The translations under genes were made by a program, and so were the position numbers. Below are positions 10,483 to 21,295 of a DNA stretch of 64,000 nt, piece after piece. The notes under the pieces are model-generated. The model saw only the letters and a list, made by a program, of their open reading frames with translations, made no database searches and had not been told where the DNA came from. How positions within the stretch are numbered: position 1 is the first letter of the stretch; every line of letters starts with the position of its first letter. Source of the stretch: Rana temporaria. Taxonomy: Eukaryota; Chordata; Amphibia; Anura; Ranidae. The stretch covers positions 274,649,146 through 274,713,145 of the forward strand of contig NC_053492.1 of NCBI RefSeq assembly GCF_905171775.1, read 5' to 3'.

Positions 10483-11829
10483 GTTATGGTAGTTTACATT
10501 TTTCCAATCTGCATGCACTGCAATTTTGCACAAGCTTGATTTTACTTTTTTAATCAAAGCCCTGAATGCCGCATACAGGATTGTGCAGGAACCTGTAATC
10601 TTGAAGAATCAGCCGAGCAGCAGAAATGACTGATAAGCATTGGCAGGGAGAGAGATTACATTTGTTATATAGCTGTGTACAAAATGAAAAACCTGCTGTT
10701 AATAAATAGACTGGCAGAATAATTTATCAAGAGATGCACAAGCACTTTGGCACACACATGCCTGATTATATACTTGACAGTGTCTGTCTGTGACTCATAT
10801 GCAGCTGCAGATTATTACTGCCGTTAATCTATGTAATATAAAATTATCGTAGGACAACCTACAAATATGCAAGTAAAAGGGAGATTTAGATCTAAAACAG
10901 CTCTATTTTTCTATGCCATGTCTCTGTTTTTAAAAAAGGAAAATTATATAGTAATTAGCTCTCCTAAATGTATTTGAATACCTACTAAAGAATCATTTAT
11001 CTATTTAATATATAATCATTAATGGCTAAGTAATTCTCAAACCTGGGAAGCCAGACGTGCAAAACCTGGAACACCTGCACTGTACAGAATAGGTTTTGTT
11101 TTCATTGCTATGTCTGCTGCCTATGTATGCTATGCTCTGCTGTTTATTTTTTAAAATCCTTACTGAATCAAGAAAAAAAAAAAAAGAATACAAAACCACT
11201 GTACATAAATTATTATATGAAAAAAATAGCACCATTTACTTTTATGGCACTGAGAAATCCCACATCGGTGTACAGCATTTAGAAAATCATTCATATCAAT
11301 TCCTTCCTCTAAAAAACCTTCTAATCCAACAAAAACCAGGGAGCTGCACAGGGCCATCTGTGGTCCAGTCCTTTAATTGAGACTGAGGCACAGCAAACCT
11401 GCATGCTGAGCGGCTTCTGTGTGGATTCAAAGGTGCCATTTTGCTTTGCACTCCAAACCCTGGGGGAAAAAGATCAGTTCTGTAGCATTGCCAGACACTG
11501 CTAGTACAGAAGTACTGAGAAAGATTGTGTGATGGATTTACTACAAGCTTGCTGTTGCAGAATTGTGCGTTTTTCAGTGCTTTTTTTACATGCATTTTTG
11601 GTGCATTTTCATGCTCTTTTGTAGGAGGACAACTGGGTTATACACACAAAAAATTAACAAAAAATGCATGTACATGCATTTTACATAAGCTTTCCATGCA
11701 CTCCCATTGAAGTCTATAGGATACAAAAACACAATGCACTGCACCAAAAGAAGTGCCTGCACCGACTTTGTTGATGGGGGAATGGAGCAATTTTCTTTCC
11801 TTCTACCCATGCTGGAAGGAAATAAAATC
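10483..11829. other. No gene recognised; unique-looking intron
   Basis: No exon was identified. A T/A-rich patch with repeated 'acatgcatttt' words (about 11587-11690) may be an old repeat. Confidence 0.4.
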
Positions 11830-11837
11830 ATCTATGG

Positions 11838-12913
11838 CAGGGGTCAGCAACCAGTAGATCATTGACAGGTAACTGGTAGATCACGATCTGGGCTTCCTGC
11901 CATTCCAGAGCATCAGAGTGCAATACAGAGGGACTACTTGTAAAGTTAAAGCTGTAGTAGGGAGCAAGAGTCATATAAGCAGATGCCTCCCCTGCAGTGC
12001 TGGCTCTTGTCCCATGCAGAGTGATACCAACTGTACTCTACCTCTTATACCGGCTAGCGGTCTCCAGAGTGAGCCAGCAGCAGGAAAGAAGAGATCTCCA
12101 GGTCAGTGTGAAGCTATATGCTGGGCATAATAGCATAGGATAGGGCTGCTTTCACACTGATGCAATGAAGTTTAACCACACTGGGGTGCAGTGTAGTGTA
12201 CCTGCAGCTTTTCTGCCAAAGACTTCTATTTTATCCTGCAGGTTTGGTGCAATTTCTGAAAGCACACCACACCTGTAGGATATAATAGAAGTCTATGGCA
12301 AAGCACAGGTAGCCTTAGGAAGGTCGCAGAAGCACTGTGCTACACCTGCGGTGCAGGTAAACTGCAGCACATCAGTGTGAAAACAGCTTTATAGGGAGTT
12401 TTACCAACCCCCAACTTTACGTGTGAATGAGCATTAAGGGTGCCACTACCAAATGCAAATAAGGGCTCATTTACAAGTGCAGCAGATACTGCTGTTCCCC
12501 TGAAAAGCGATCCAAGTCTGTTTAAAAGGTGATATGGAGCCTCCTCACCACCTGACTTAAACCTGTGCAATGCCCATGATTGTGACATGGTAGTATGGCA
12601 AGGCATTTTTCCTGGCTGGAAAAAAACTCCCAGAACAAGTGGGTATGAAGATGAGTTTTCAGCTGTAAAAACGCTCTAACTTTGAAAAAAGGTGAAAAAA
12701 CACAGATAAACGTGGCTATTTTGCATTTATGAGCATTTTTGAGCCATAGGCTTTTGTGGGAGTATAATTTTGCTTAAAAAAAAGATAGAAAACACAAAAC
12801 GCTAAAAAACACTAATGCAAAACTCATTCTAAGCCAAAAGCTTTCTACAATTAAAGCTACTGGCGTTTTTATATAGTCCAGTGTGCATGAGGCCTTAAGG
12901 TTGCCTACCCCTG
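11838..12913. mobile_element. hAT element, 1.08 kb, 8-bp target duplication
   Basis: The ends CAGGGGTCAGCAACC and GGTTGCCTACCCCTG are flanked by direct ATCTATGG at 11830-11837 and 12914-12921. There is no transposase ORF. It contains a nested MITE at 12143-12389, and its right third carries repeated 'aaaaacgc' words plus 'cagtgtgcatgaggcctta', a MITE-like end. Confidence 0.9.
12143..12389. mobile_element. Nested Harbinger-like MITE
   Basis: The ends GGGCTGCTTTCACACTGATG and CATCAGTGTGAAAACAGCTT form an inverted pair. The interior inverted words (tagaagtctatggc / agacttctatttta) continue the symmetry. The target duplication is not clear. Confidence 0.6.
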
Positions 12914-12921
12914 ATCTATGG

Positions 12922-13309
12922 GCTACCTAGCTCTGCAGTAAAAACTTTCCAGGATTTCCCTGTTATGCCGCGTACACACAACTAATGGGCTCATTAGAGA
13001 AGCAGAATAAAAGTCTAAAACACCTAGTTGCCCTTTTCAGCGACTCCTAATTTATGGGAGTTTTGCAATGCAAAACAGTTTTGTTTCATTCTGGATTTTG
13101 TACATTAGGAAGTCTCTTCATTGGAGAATTTGTAAAGAACACCAAGTTGCCGATTTCTTCAGTTTTTGGGAATTCAATTGGCTTTGGCATTATTAAAATG
13201 TATTAATGGTCTTTACTGCTCATAAGGGCATAGTTCAACTATTACTGGCTAGAAGAACATAATATATTATAACCAGCACAGTGATTAGCTGCACTAAGCG
13301 AACCAAATG
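12922..13309. other. No gene recognised
   Basis: Contains 'gccgcgtacacacaac' at about 12967, resembling one end of a Harbinger MITE without a partner. Nothing else is recognised. Confidence 0.4.
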
Positions 13310-13890
13310 GGGGATTTACTAAAGCTGGGGAATTCAGAATCTGGTGCAGCTGTGCATGGTACCAAATCAGCTTCTAACTTCAGCTTGTTTAACTAAGGCT
13401 GGGTTCACACTGATACGTCACGACAATCATACGACTTTCATCCGACTTTGCTCTGCGACATCAGTCCTACATCGGTCCCACATTGGTCCGACATCCATCC
13501 AACTTGCATGAACAGGATACTACTTTGATCCGACTTTGTGATAGTCTGACTTGTCCTTTGACCAATCAAAACAATCCCAGTGTGAGATAAATTCCATTTA
13601 CTGCTGCTGTAATCACCATGTCGGATGTCAAAAGTCGGATGGTTAGGACAAGGATCCTACTTTGATCCGACTTCAATGGTATTCAATGGGCTGAAGTAGG
13701 ACCAAAGTCAGACCAAAGTAGTACAGCGAGCATTTTCAAAGTCGGGCCGACTTGTGATTTTCACACGTCATGCAACATGAGCTCCCAATGTTGGAGCGTT
13801 TGTCGTACCAGTGTGAACCCAGCCTAAACCTGCAGGCTGATTGGATTATCTGCACCAGATTTTGCACGCTCTGGTTTTAGTAAATTCTCC
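13310..13890. mobile_element. Outer MITE interrupted by a Harbinger MITE
   Basis: The left arm (GGGATTTACTAAAGCTGG ... AATCTGGTGCAG) and the right arm (CTGCACCAGATTTTGC ... TTAGTAAATTCTCC) are inverted copies separated by the element at 13397-13824. Confidence 0.7.
13397..13824. mobile_element. Harbinger-like MITE, TAA duplication
   Basis: The ends GGCTGGGTTCACACTG / CAGTGTGAACCCAGCC are perfect inverted repeats flanked by TAA at 13394-13396 and 13825-13827. The interior has many words of the type 'gtcggatg / tccgact'. Confidence 0.88.
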
Positions 13891-14167
13891 TACGTTTCAT
13901 ATGGTGACCATTGTCCACAAAGAATATTTAAAAAAAAATTGGAGGCTAAACTGGAGGCAAAAAATGATTTACAAGAGAAACAAGTAACATGATTATTGCA
14001 TGACAAGGGAAGAATATTTTAAAGTGCGCTTATGGTCAGACTATGCACAATAAAGAATATACATACAGTATTCATAAGCATAAGCAGCTAGCCAATTGAC
14101 CAGTAAAGTAATTTATTCTCGAAGATCCTCATAATACAAAAACTTAGAAACATCTGTTGTATGTTAA

Positions 14168-14707
14168 AGTGGAGTTCCACCCATTTTTTTATGTTTGTCT
14201 GTGCTGCATGCCCTAATCTCATAGTGTTCAGAATGGACAATTTTTATTTATTTTGTTGCTTGTAAATACCTTTATTTTGTAGTCCTTCATTACTTCCTCC
14301 TCCTTATTAGCCTAGGCTATTAAGTCACAAGGCTATTCGCAAGGGTTTCTGGGATAGGCATCATGTATCCCAGTAGTCCTTGCAAATGGCCTATTTGCAT
14401 AGAGAAGGGGCGGCAACTTCCTCCCGTTGCTATGGAAACCTGACTGAAACCTATTACATCGCTTGTGCAGCACTGAGCATGTGCGAGATCTGCAAGGCTG
14501 AAATCCAAGAAGTCATACAGTCTGGCTTCATGATGCCCACACTTAAGATGGCCACGGTCTATTTCTAGATTATAAACTAACTAAATGCTCTAACAACCTA
14601 ACAAAACGGACCTTAGTTTACAGACTAACTTTACTAGACTACATTAAGCTTGTGTATTACAGGGGTATTTATATTTAAAAAGTAAAATTGTGGGTGGAAC
14701 TCCCCTT
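14168..14707. mobile_element. MITE 'AGTGGAGTTCCACCC', TAA duplication, copy 1
   Basis: The ends AGTGGAGTTCCACCC and GGGTGGAACTCCCCTT are flanked by TAA at 14165-14167 and 14708-14710. It is a sister of the element at 62359-62889: both share a module around 'tcatgaagccagactgtatgacttc' in opposite orientation. Non-coding. Confidence 0.85.
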
Positions 14708-14710
14708 TAA

Positions 14711-15244
14711 CATTGGTGGGCTGGTAGGCTGGTAGGCTGGTAGGCTGCCAAGAGTCTGCTCTCCACAGAAAAGTAGACTATGTTCACACTAGCCTGCACA
14801 GTAAAACGCGGGCAGCTAGTGTAATTTTCGGGAGTAGTGTAATTTTCATTTCAGCGCATCGGACTGATTACTTATTCTTTATTTTTTCTTTAACTTTTTG
14901 GGGCTTCATACATGTGTCCACACAGCAGCACTATGCGTTGCATTGCAGTGTGGTAAATTGCAGTACCATTCAGTGTGCTGCAGAAAAATGGAGACCAGTT
15001 ATGTAGCATACACAAAACATGCAGGACGTGCATGAAAACTCAGGTCACCACACATAATTCGAACTAACCCTAAATGTAACCATCTCTTATATCAGTGCCT
15101 CTGTTATGATCCTTGAAGACACATTTTTCCATTATTCCTATAGCTACATAGGTAAGTAATGGCATGTTTCAGATTGCTTTCACTGTTTGTTCTGAATTTA
15201 TAAATATTTTAGCCTGCTTAGTCTGGGCACAGGTTTATATTATA
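14711..15244. other. No gene recognised; short GGTAGGCT tandem
   Basis: A few copies of a roughly 9-bp unit (GGTAGGCTG) occur at about 14719-14748. The rest is intron-like, with a fragment beginning 'atgttcacactagcctgcac' that resembles a MITE end. Confidence 0.45.
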
Positions 15245-15551
15245 TACAGGGTGGGCCATTTATATGGATACACCTTAATACAATGGGAATGGTTGGTGAC
15301 ATTAACTTCCTGTTTGTGGCAGATTAGTATATGTGAGGGGGGGGGGGACTTTTCAAGATGGGTGGTGACCATGGTGGCCATTTTGAAGTCGGACATTTTG
15401 AATCCAACTTTTGTTTTTTCAATAGGAAGAGGGTCATGTGACACATCAAACGTATTGGGAATTTCACAAGAAAAACAATGGTGTGCTTGGTTTTAACGTA
15501 CCTTTATTCTTTCATGAGTTATTTCCAAGTTTCTGACCACTTATAAAATGT

Positions 15552-16500
15552 AAAGTAGATAGTGCAGCGCTAAAAATCCAATAATAGAAAGTCCATAGTA
15601 GAATCTTTTCTAAAAGTGACTGGTGATGGGTAAAAATCATGCAGGTGCTGTAGAGTGGTAATGAGTAGAAACACCTCCACCAATGGTAGTAATGGCCGCT
15701 CACCTCACCAATATGACCCTCTGTTAGATAAGGTCATAAACAGCATTCCCATAAGGGTATCTCCAAAGGAGGTTAATCCAGCAGTGATATGTGATAATCT
15801 CCAAAGGAAGGTCAGCAATCAGGCATCAGATCCAAATATAAAACAGAAAAACAGCACATAGTGTTTCTCCGTGGAGACAATATAATATAATAAATTTTAA
15901 TGAATAAAAACGCACTTACAGAGTATAGGCACTCAATCTAGTGCCAGAGGTAACAGACAAGTGTGTAGCTGTGATCGCGGGTGACGTCACGCTCTCCCTA
16001 CCGAACGTTGCGTCCCTGGGGCGGGACTTCTTCAGCGGATGTACAAGTGCGTTTTTATTCATTAAAATTTATTATATTGTCTCCACGGAGAAACACTATG
16101 TGCTGTTTTTCTGTTTTATATTTGGATCTGATGCCTGATTGCTGACCTTCCTTTGGAGATTATCACATATCACTGCTGGATTAACCCCCTTTGGAGATAC
16201 CCTTATGGGAATGCTGTTTATGACCTTATCTAACAGAGGGTCATATTGGTGAGGTGAGCGGCCATTACTACCATTGGTGGAGGTGTTTCTACTCATTACC
16301 ACTCTACAGCACCTGCATGATTTTTACCCATCACCAGTCACTTTTAGAAAAGATTCTACTATGGACTTTCTATTATTGGATTTTTAGCGCTGCACTATCT
16401 ACTTTATATTTATGCTCAGGAATTTTATTAATTGAATCCTAGTGTTCAGCTGCTTGTTGTTTTATGTGTTTATATTGCGCTGATTATACTTTATATTTTG
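15552..16500 (-). mobile_element. Foldback element with hammerhead-like motif, 14-bp TSD
   Basis: The insertion is bounded by the 14-bp direct duplication CACTTATAAAATGT at 15538-15551 and 16501-16514. Two nearly identical inverted arms (about 15553-15923 and 16030-16408) enclose a GC-rich centre containing a CRE-like GTGACGTCAC (15981-15990) and the hammerhead-like motif on the minus strand. The arms show only a few substitutions. The 14-bp duplication argues for target-primed insertion rather than a cut-and-paste transposase. There is no ORF. Confidence 0.8.
16001..16040 (-). ncRNA. Hammerhead-ribozyme-like motif HHR-a
   Basis: On the minus strand: stem I CCG, then core CTGAAGA, one extra A, stem II GTCCC/GGGAC with loop GCCCCA, then GCAA (consensus GAAA), mini-stem ACGT, and CGG closing stem I. 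The A13-to-C change in GAAA should impair cleavage. The extra residue before stem II is known to be tolerated in at least one natural hammerhead (a viroid). This is therefore probably a decayed ribozyme. Confidence 0.6.
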
Positions 16501-16657
16501 CACTTATAAAATGTGTTCAATGTGCTCTCCAGTGACATGCGGCAAGTGCTACGCGGTGGGCTCATGCTGAATGAATCTAGGACAGCCGCTAATGTTTCTT
16601 CATTAGACCCCTTTCACACTGGATACGCCTATAGCGGAACGTTAAAATCGCGGTAAA

Positions 16658-16777
16658 GCCTACGGCCACATCACCCTGAAAGCGCCCCGATCTCGTCTGA
16701 TCTCGGAGGCTAAGCAGGGTCGGGCCTGGTTAGTACCTGGATGGGAGACCGCCTGGGAATACCAGGTGCTGTAGGCT
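16658..16777 (+). rRNA. 5S rRNA sequence, full-length retrocopy with A16 tail
   Basis: This is 120 nt from GCCTACGGCCACATCACCC to CCAGGTGCTGTAGGCT, matching vertebrate 5S rRNA end to end. The internal promoter is visible: box A-like AAGCAGGGTCGGGCC and box C-like TGGATGGGAGACCGCC. Sixteen A residues follow at once (16778-16793), with no T-run terminator as genuine 5S genes have. It sits alone in the centre of a mariner palindrome rather than in a tandem 5S cluster. A retroposed 5S transcript is the best reading; a 5S-derived SINE is the alternative. Confidence 0.9.
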
Positions 16778-17224
16778 AAAAAAAAAAAAAAAATGTAACG
16801 CTCCGCTATAGGCGTATCCAGTGTGAAAGGGGTCTAATGAAAAAACATCAGTGGCTGTCCTAGCTTCATTCAGCATGAGCCCACAGCGTAGCACTCGCCG
16901 CATGTCACTGGAGAGCACATTGAACACATTTTATAAGTGGTCAAAAACTTGTAAATAACTCATGAAAGAATAAAGTTACGTTAAAACCAAGCACACCATT
17001 GTTTTTCTTGTGAAATTCCCATTTGATGTGTCACATGACCCTCTTCCTATTGAAAAAACAAAAGTTGGATTCAAAATGTCCGACTTCAAAATGGCCACCA
17101 TGGTCACCACCCATCTTGAAAAGTTTCCCCCCTCACATATACTAATGTGCCACAAGCAGGAAGTTAATATCACCAACCATTCCAATTTTATTAAGGTGTA
17201 TCCATATAAATGGCCCACCCTGTA

Positions 17225-17696
17225 GTATAATATAATATTATCTGACATGTTTATTTGTGTCATGCATTAACTTGTAATTGTTATTAAACATTTCAGGATA
17301 AATAGAAGTATTTGTTTATTTTGTAAGTTTTGGAAATTTCTATTTGCTATGACAGTATGTTTATATAAGGTTGGATGCACATAATGCCCTTAGGGACATA
17401 CAAGCTGTTTATAAATGACATGAATTTAGTTGGAGCTTTATGCTACTCATCAACACAAAATAGTCCCTAATTTCAAAAAAGGAAACAGTCTACAAAGGTT
17501 TCCAATTTATTTATAAATATTAAAACGACTTGGTTGGATATATTTATCTGCTTTGCTGTTGAACTCTTCAATAAGTTGTAGTTCAGTCAATTGCCTTTAG
17601 AAGCCACATAATTACTGGTAGTTGGGTTGAATTTGTGGGCAATCAAGATGGCACATGATCTGAAGATGTATACATCCATTTCTGGAAAGCCCTACA
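17225..17696. other. No gene recognised
   Basis: AT-rich intronic sequence without identifiable exons. Confidence 0.4.
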
Positions 17697-18893
17697 GCAG
17701 GGTTTCTCAACCAGGGTTCCTCTAAAGGTTGCTAGGGGTTCCTTGAGCAAGGAACAATTTCTGCCTCTCTGATAAGTTCCCACTGACAATATTGATCTTT
17801 TTAGCTATCTGTAAGGAGTTAATTCTTCCCACTGACCATCACACTAATGTACAGTGCCTTGAAAAAGTTTTCATACCCTTTGAAATTTTCCACATTATGT
17901 CATGTTACAACCGAAAACATAAATGTATTTTATTGAGATTTTATATGATAGACCAACACAAAGTAGCATATAATTGTGAAGTGGAGGGAAAATGATAAAT
18001 GGTTTTCAATTTTTTTTTTACAAATAAATATGTGAAAAGTTTGATGTGCATTTGTATTTAACCCCCTTTACTCTGATACTCCAAACTAAAATATAGTGGA
18101 ACCAATTGCCTTCAGAAGTCACCTAATTAGTAAATAGAGTACACCTGTGTGTAATTTAATCTCAGCATAAACACAGCTGTTATGTGAAGCCCTTAGAAGT
18201 TTGTGAGAGAACCTTAGTGAACAAACAGCATCATGTAGGCCAAGGAACACACCAGACAGGTCAGGGATAAAGTTGTGGAGAAGTGTAAGCAGGGTTAGGT
18301 TATAAAACAAATATCCCAAGCTTTGAACATCTCACTGAGCACTGCTCAATCTATCATCCAAAAATGGAAAGAGTATGGCACAACTGCAAACCTATCAAGA
18401 CATGGCCATCCACCTAAACTGATAAGCTGGGCAAAGAGAGCTTTATTCAGAGAAGCAGCCAAGAGTAGCTCTGGAGGACCTGCAGAGATCCACAGCTCAG
18501 GTGGGAGAATCTGTCCACAGGACAACTATTAGTCATGCAATCCACAAATCTGGCCCTTATGGAAGAGTGGCAAGAAGGCAAGACCAAAGCTATTGTTGAA
18601 AGAAAGCCACAAGAAGTCTTGTTTGTAGTTTGTGAGAAGCCATGTGGGGGACACAGCAAACATGTGGAAGAAGGTACTTTGGTCAGATGAGACCAAAATT
18701 TTACTTTTTGGCCTAAAAGCAAAACGCTGTGTGTGGCGGAAAACTAACACTGCACATCAAATACCTAAACACATCATCCCCACAGTGAAAACATGGTGGT
18801 GGCAACACCATGCAAGAACATGGGCAGCTGGTCAGAGTTGATAGGAAGATGGATGGGGCCAAATACAGGGCAATCTTAGAAGAAAACCTGTTA

Positions 18894-19341
18894 AGCCATG
18901 TAAACATGGCTGGGAATCCCGTCAGGAAAAAAATGTCGGTTTTCCTGACGGGAGTCAAATAAAACTGCCGTTCTTTTGAATGGCAAGAACGTGGTGACAT
19001 CATAGACTACGTCGAGCCGGGGCGCTCGTCACATTCGATGCCGTCGCCGCTAATCTTGCTACACCCCACACTAACCTTGTATGCTACTACGCATGCGTCA
19101 AAAACGTATCGAGAATGTGCGGGTTTACCTCAGACAGGTAAGCATACAGACGACCGTTTTTCTCGGCAGGAAACACTCTGCCGGGAATCCCGACGGGAAA
19201 ATACAAAGCAGGTTCTCTATATTTCCCGGGCAGTTTTCCTGTCGGGAAAACTGCTAGGGAGTATACACATGGCCTGGATTCCCAACCAAATGCTCTCCTG
19301 GCAGTTTTCCTGCCGGGAAAATCGGTTGTGTGTACAAGGCT
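18894..19341. mobile_element. Harbinger-like MITE nested in Tc1
   Basis: TTA flanks (18891-18893, 19342-19344) and the ends AGCCATGTAAACATGGCTGG / TGTGTGTACAAGGCT mark it. The interior has repeated 'ccgggaaaa / ttttcctgccggg' words in inverted arrangement. Rejoining the flanks restores a continuous Tc1 reading (...AAACCTG-TTA-GAGTCTGC...). Confidence 0.88.
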
Positions 19342-19441
19342 TTAGAGTCTGCAAAAGACTTGAGACTGGGATGGAGGTTCACCTTCCAGCAGGACAATGA
19401 CCTTAAACATACAGCCAGAGCTACAATGGAATCGTTTAGAT

Positions 19442-20211
19442 CAGGGGTGTCCAAACTTTTTTCAAAGAGGGCCAGATTTGATGAAGTGAACATGCGTGAG
19501 GGCCGACCATTTTGCTGACATTCTTTGAACCATTAAAATTTGGTGTAAGTGTGTTTGCCCGAGCACTAATACACTGCCCAACAAGAATTCTCCTGCCTTT
19601 GTGGGTGTGTGTGGTGAAGAGATGAGCTTGGGCGTGTTATTTGGATATACCGTATTGATCGACGTATAACACACACCTTCACTTTAGGAGGGAAGTTTCA
19701 GAAAAAAAATGTAAATATAGAACTGTGAAGCAAAATAAGGGTCATTGCCCATCAATGCAGCCCAATCAGTGCCCATCTGTACGCTTGCCATTGCCATGAA
19801 TGTAGCCTCGCCATTGCCATGAATGCAGCCTCTCCATTCCCAGGAATGCGGCCTCTTCATTGCCATGAATGCAGCCTGATCAATGCCCATCTGCAGCCTC
19901 GGAGGGGAGGGGGCGGGACAAGCGCCAACAGATTACATACAGGAGAATCTCCTGTTTACACAGCAGCCTCCTATGATAGACAGAGGAGTCATCCAATGGC
20001 AGCCCAGTAGACGAGACTTCCTATTACAGATGCCGCCGGGTAAACAGGAGATTCTCCTGTATGTAATTTGACAGCACTCATTCCCCGCCCCTCCCTGTCC
20101 CCTCCGAGACAGCACCGATAAATACAGTATATATCCAAATTACCAGGGGGGCCACATTAAACTGGAACGGGGGCCGCAATTGGCTCCCGGGCCGGACTTT
20201 GGACATGCCTG
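19442..20211. mobile_element. hAT-Charlie-type element nested in Tc1, 8-bp TSD
   Basis: The ends CAGGGGTGTCCAAACTTTTT and GGACTTTGGACATGCCTG are flanked by direct GTTTAGAT (19434-19441, 20212-20219). A long internal inverted repeat, ATTACATACAGGAGAATCTC against its complement, lies at about 19932-20063. There is no transposase. An irregular 'gccattgccatgaatgcagcc' tandem lies at about 19786-19880. Confidence 0.93.
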
Positions 20212-20754
20212 GTTTAGATCAAAGCATATTCATGTGTTAGAATGGTCCAGTCAAAATCCAATTGAGAATCTGTGTCAAGTCATTAAAATTGCTGTTTACA
20301 GATGCTCTCCATCCAATCTGACAGAGCTCGAGCTATTTGGCAAAGAATGGGCAAAAATGCCACTCTCTAGTTGTGCAAAGCTGGTAGAGACATCCCCAAA
20401 AAGACTTGCAGCTGTAATTGCAGAAAAAGGTGGTTCTACAAAGTATAGACTCGGGGGGGTTGAATACAAATAGATGCCACAATTTTCACATATTTATTTG
20501 TAAAACATTTGGAAAATAATTAATTTCCTTCCACTTCACAATTATGTGCCACTTTGTGCTGGTCTATAACATAAAATACATTTATCGTTTTGGTTGTAAC
20601 ATGAGAAAAAATTGAAAATTTCAAAGGGTATGAATACTTTTTCAAGGCACTGTATCATGAGTTGTAGCTATAGTCATTTTTAGCAGGGGTTCCCCAAGAC
20701 CGGAAAGTTATTTTAAGGGTTTCTCTGTGTTGAAAAGGTTGAGAACGGCTGACC

Positions 20755-21291
20755 TAAATTTGGTAGACAAATTCTTCATGTACACTGGGCATTTATCCTC
20801 AGTGCATAAAATCCTGGTGTTTTGGTGGTGCAGACAAGGGAGCAGCCATACTGTCCTGCTCCACTGATGGCAGCCTGTAAAGCTCTATGAGCTGTTGCTG
20901 CTGGATGGTGAACTGGGTAAAACTAACATTTACTGTAGGGCAGTATGCGATCCAGAGACAAATGCTCAGAAATTCAGAATGCAGACTACTTGCATTTTTA
21001 GAATTCGTCCATGGGGGTATAATGCCCTACACATTGGTACCACCCGATGCACCATCTAGCCCTGTCCAGTGGTAGCAGCTTTCAAAGTTTTACATGCTGC
21101 CAGCAGTGGTGCTGGAAAATGCACCCGTGCCTTCCACATGCACCAAAACGCCAGGGTCTCATAAAGTGAAACTAAACCCCAGTGTGCATAAGGCCTAAAA
21201 ATAGCATGCAAAACAAGAGGCTATCAAATCATGTTCAGGATAAAGTCGTAGAGAAATACAAATCCCAATCCCAGTTTATGAACATTGCCTA
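20755..21291. other. No gene recognised
   Basis: Intron-like sequence; 'gcataaggcctaaa' at about 21186 resembles a MITE end. No exon seen. Confidence 0.4.
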
Positions 21292-21295
21292 TTAA

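Larger units (their letters stand above)
15247..17222. mobile_element. Mariner-like long-inverted-repeat element (composite)
   Basis: TA dinucleotides (15245-15246, 17223-17224) flank CAGGGTGGGCCATTTATATG and its complement. Excluding inserts, the two arms extend inward for roughly 450 bp with high identity, including 'atggtggccattttgaagtcgg' and 'ttcaatgtgctctccagtgac'. No transposase is present, so this is a non-autonomous palindrome. A foldback retroelement (15552-16500) split the left arm. The centre carries a complete 5S rRNA copy. Confidence 0.88.
18233..20473 (+). pseudogene. Tc1 transposase, broken by stops and two insertions
   Basis: A cut-and-paste transposase of the Tc1/mariner DDE family. 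The likely start at 18233 is followed at once by a TAG. Remaining pieces, in order: a helix-turn-helix piece (NISLSTAQSIIQKWKEYG, 18323-18532); the first catalytic Asp in VLWSDETK (about 18680); the second in FQQDNDLKHTA (about 19385-19420); and a C-terminal piece with HVLEWSSQNPIENL (about 20236-20290). The consensus here would be WPSQSPDLNPIENL, so several residues around the final acidic position are missing. Nested elements separate the pieces. Not functional. Confidence 0.92.
17852..20652 (+). mobile_element. Tc1-like transposon with two nested insertions
   Basis: The ends CAGTGCCTTGAAAAAG / CTTTTTCAAGGCACTG are flanked by TA (17850-17851, 20653-20654). Without its nested Harbinger MITE (18894-19341) and hAT-Charlie element (19442-20211, plus an 8-bp duplication), the copy is about 1.57 kb, typical for Tc1. 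It is the same family as 54483, 60660 and the fragment at 37268. Confidence 0.93.
17697..20752. mobile_element. Outer hAT-like element split by a Tc1 insertion
   Basis: The left end CAGCAGGGTTTCTCAACCAG with 'ggttcctctaaaggttgctaggggttcc' and the right end 'ggggttccccaagacc...AAAAGGTTGAGAACGGCTG' are inverted hAT-type ends. They are separated by the Tc1 copy at 17852-20652. Removing the Tc1 leaves a short MITE of roughly 250 bp. An 8-bp duplication was not confirmed. Confidence 0.65.
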
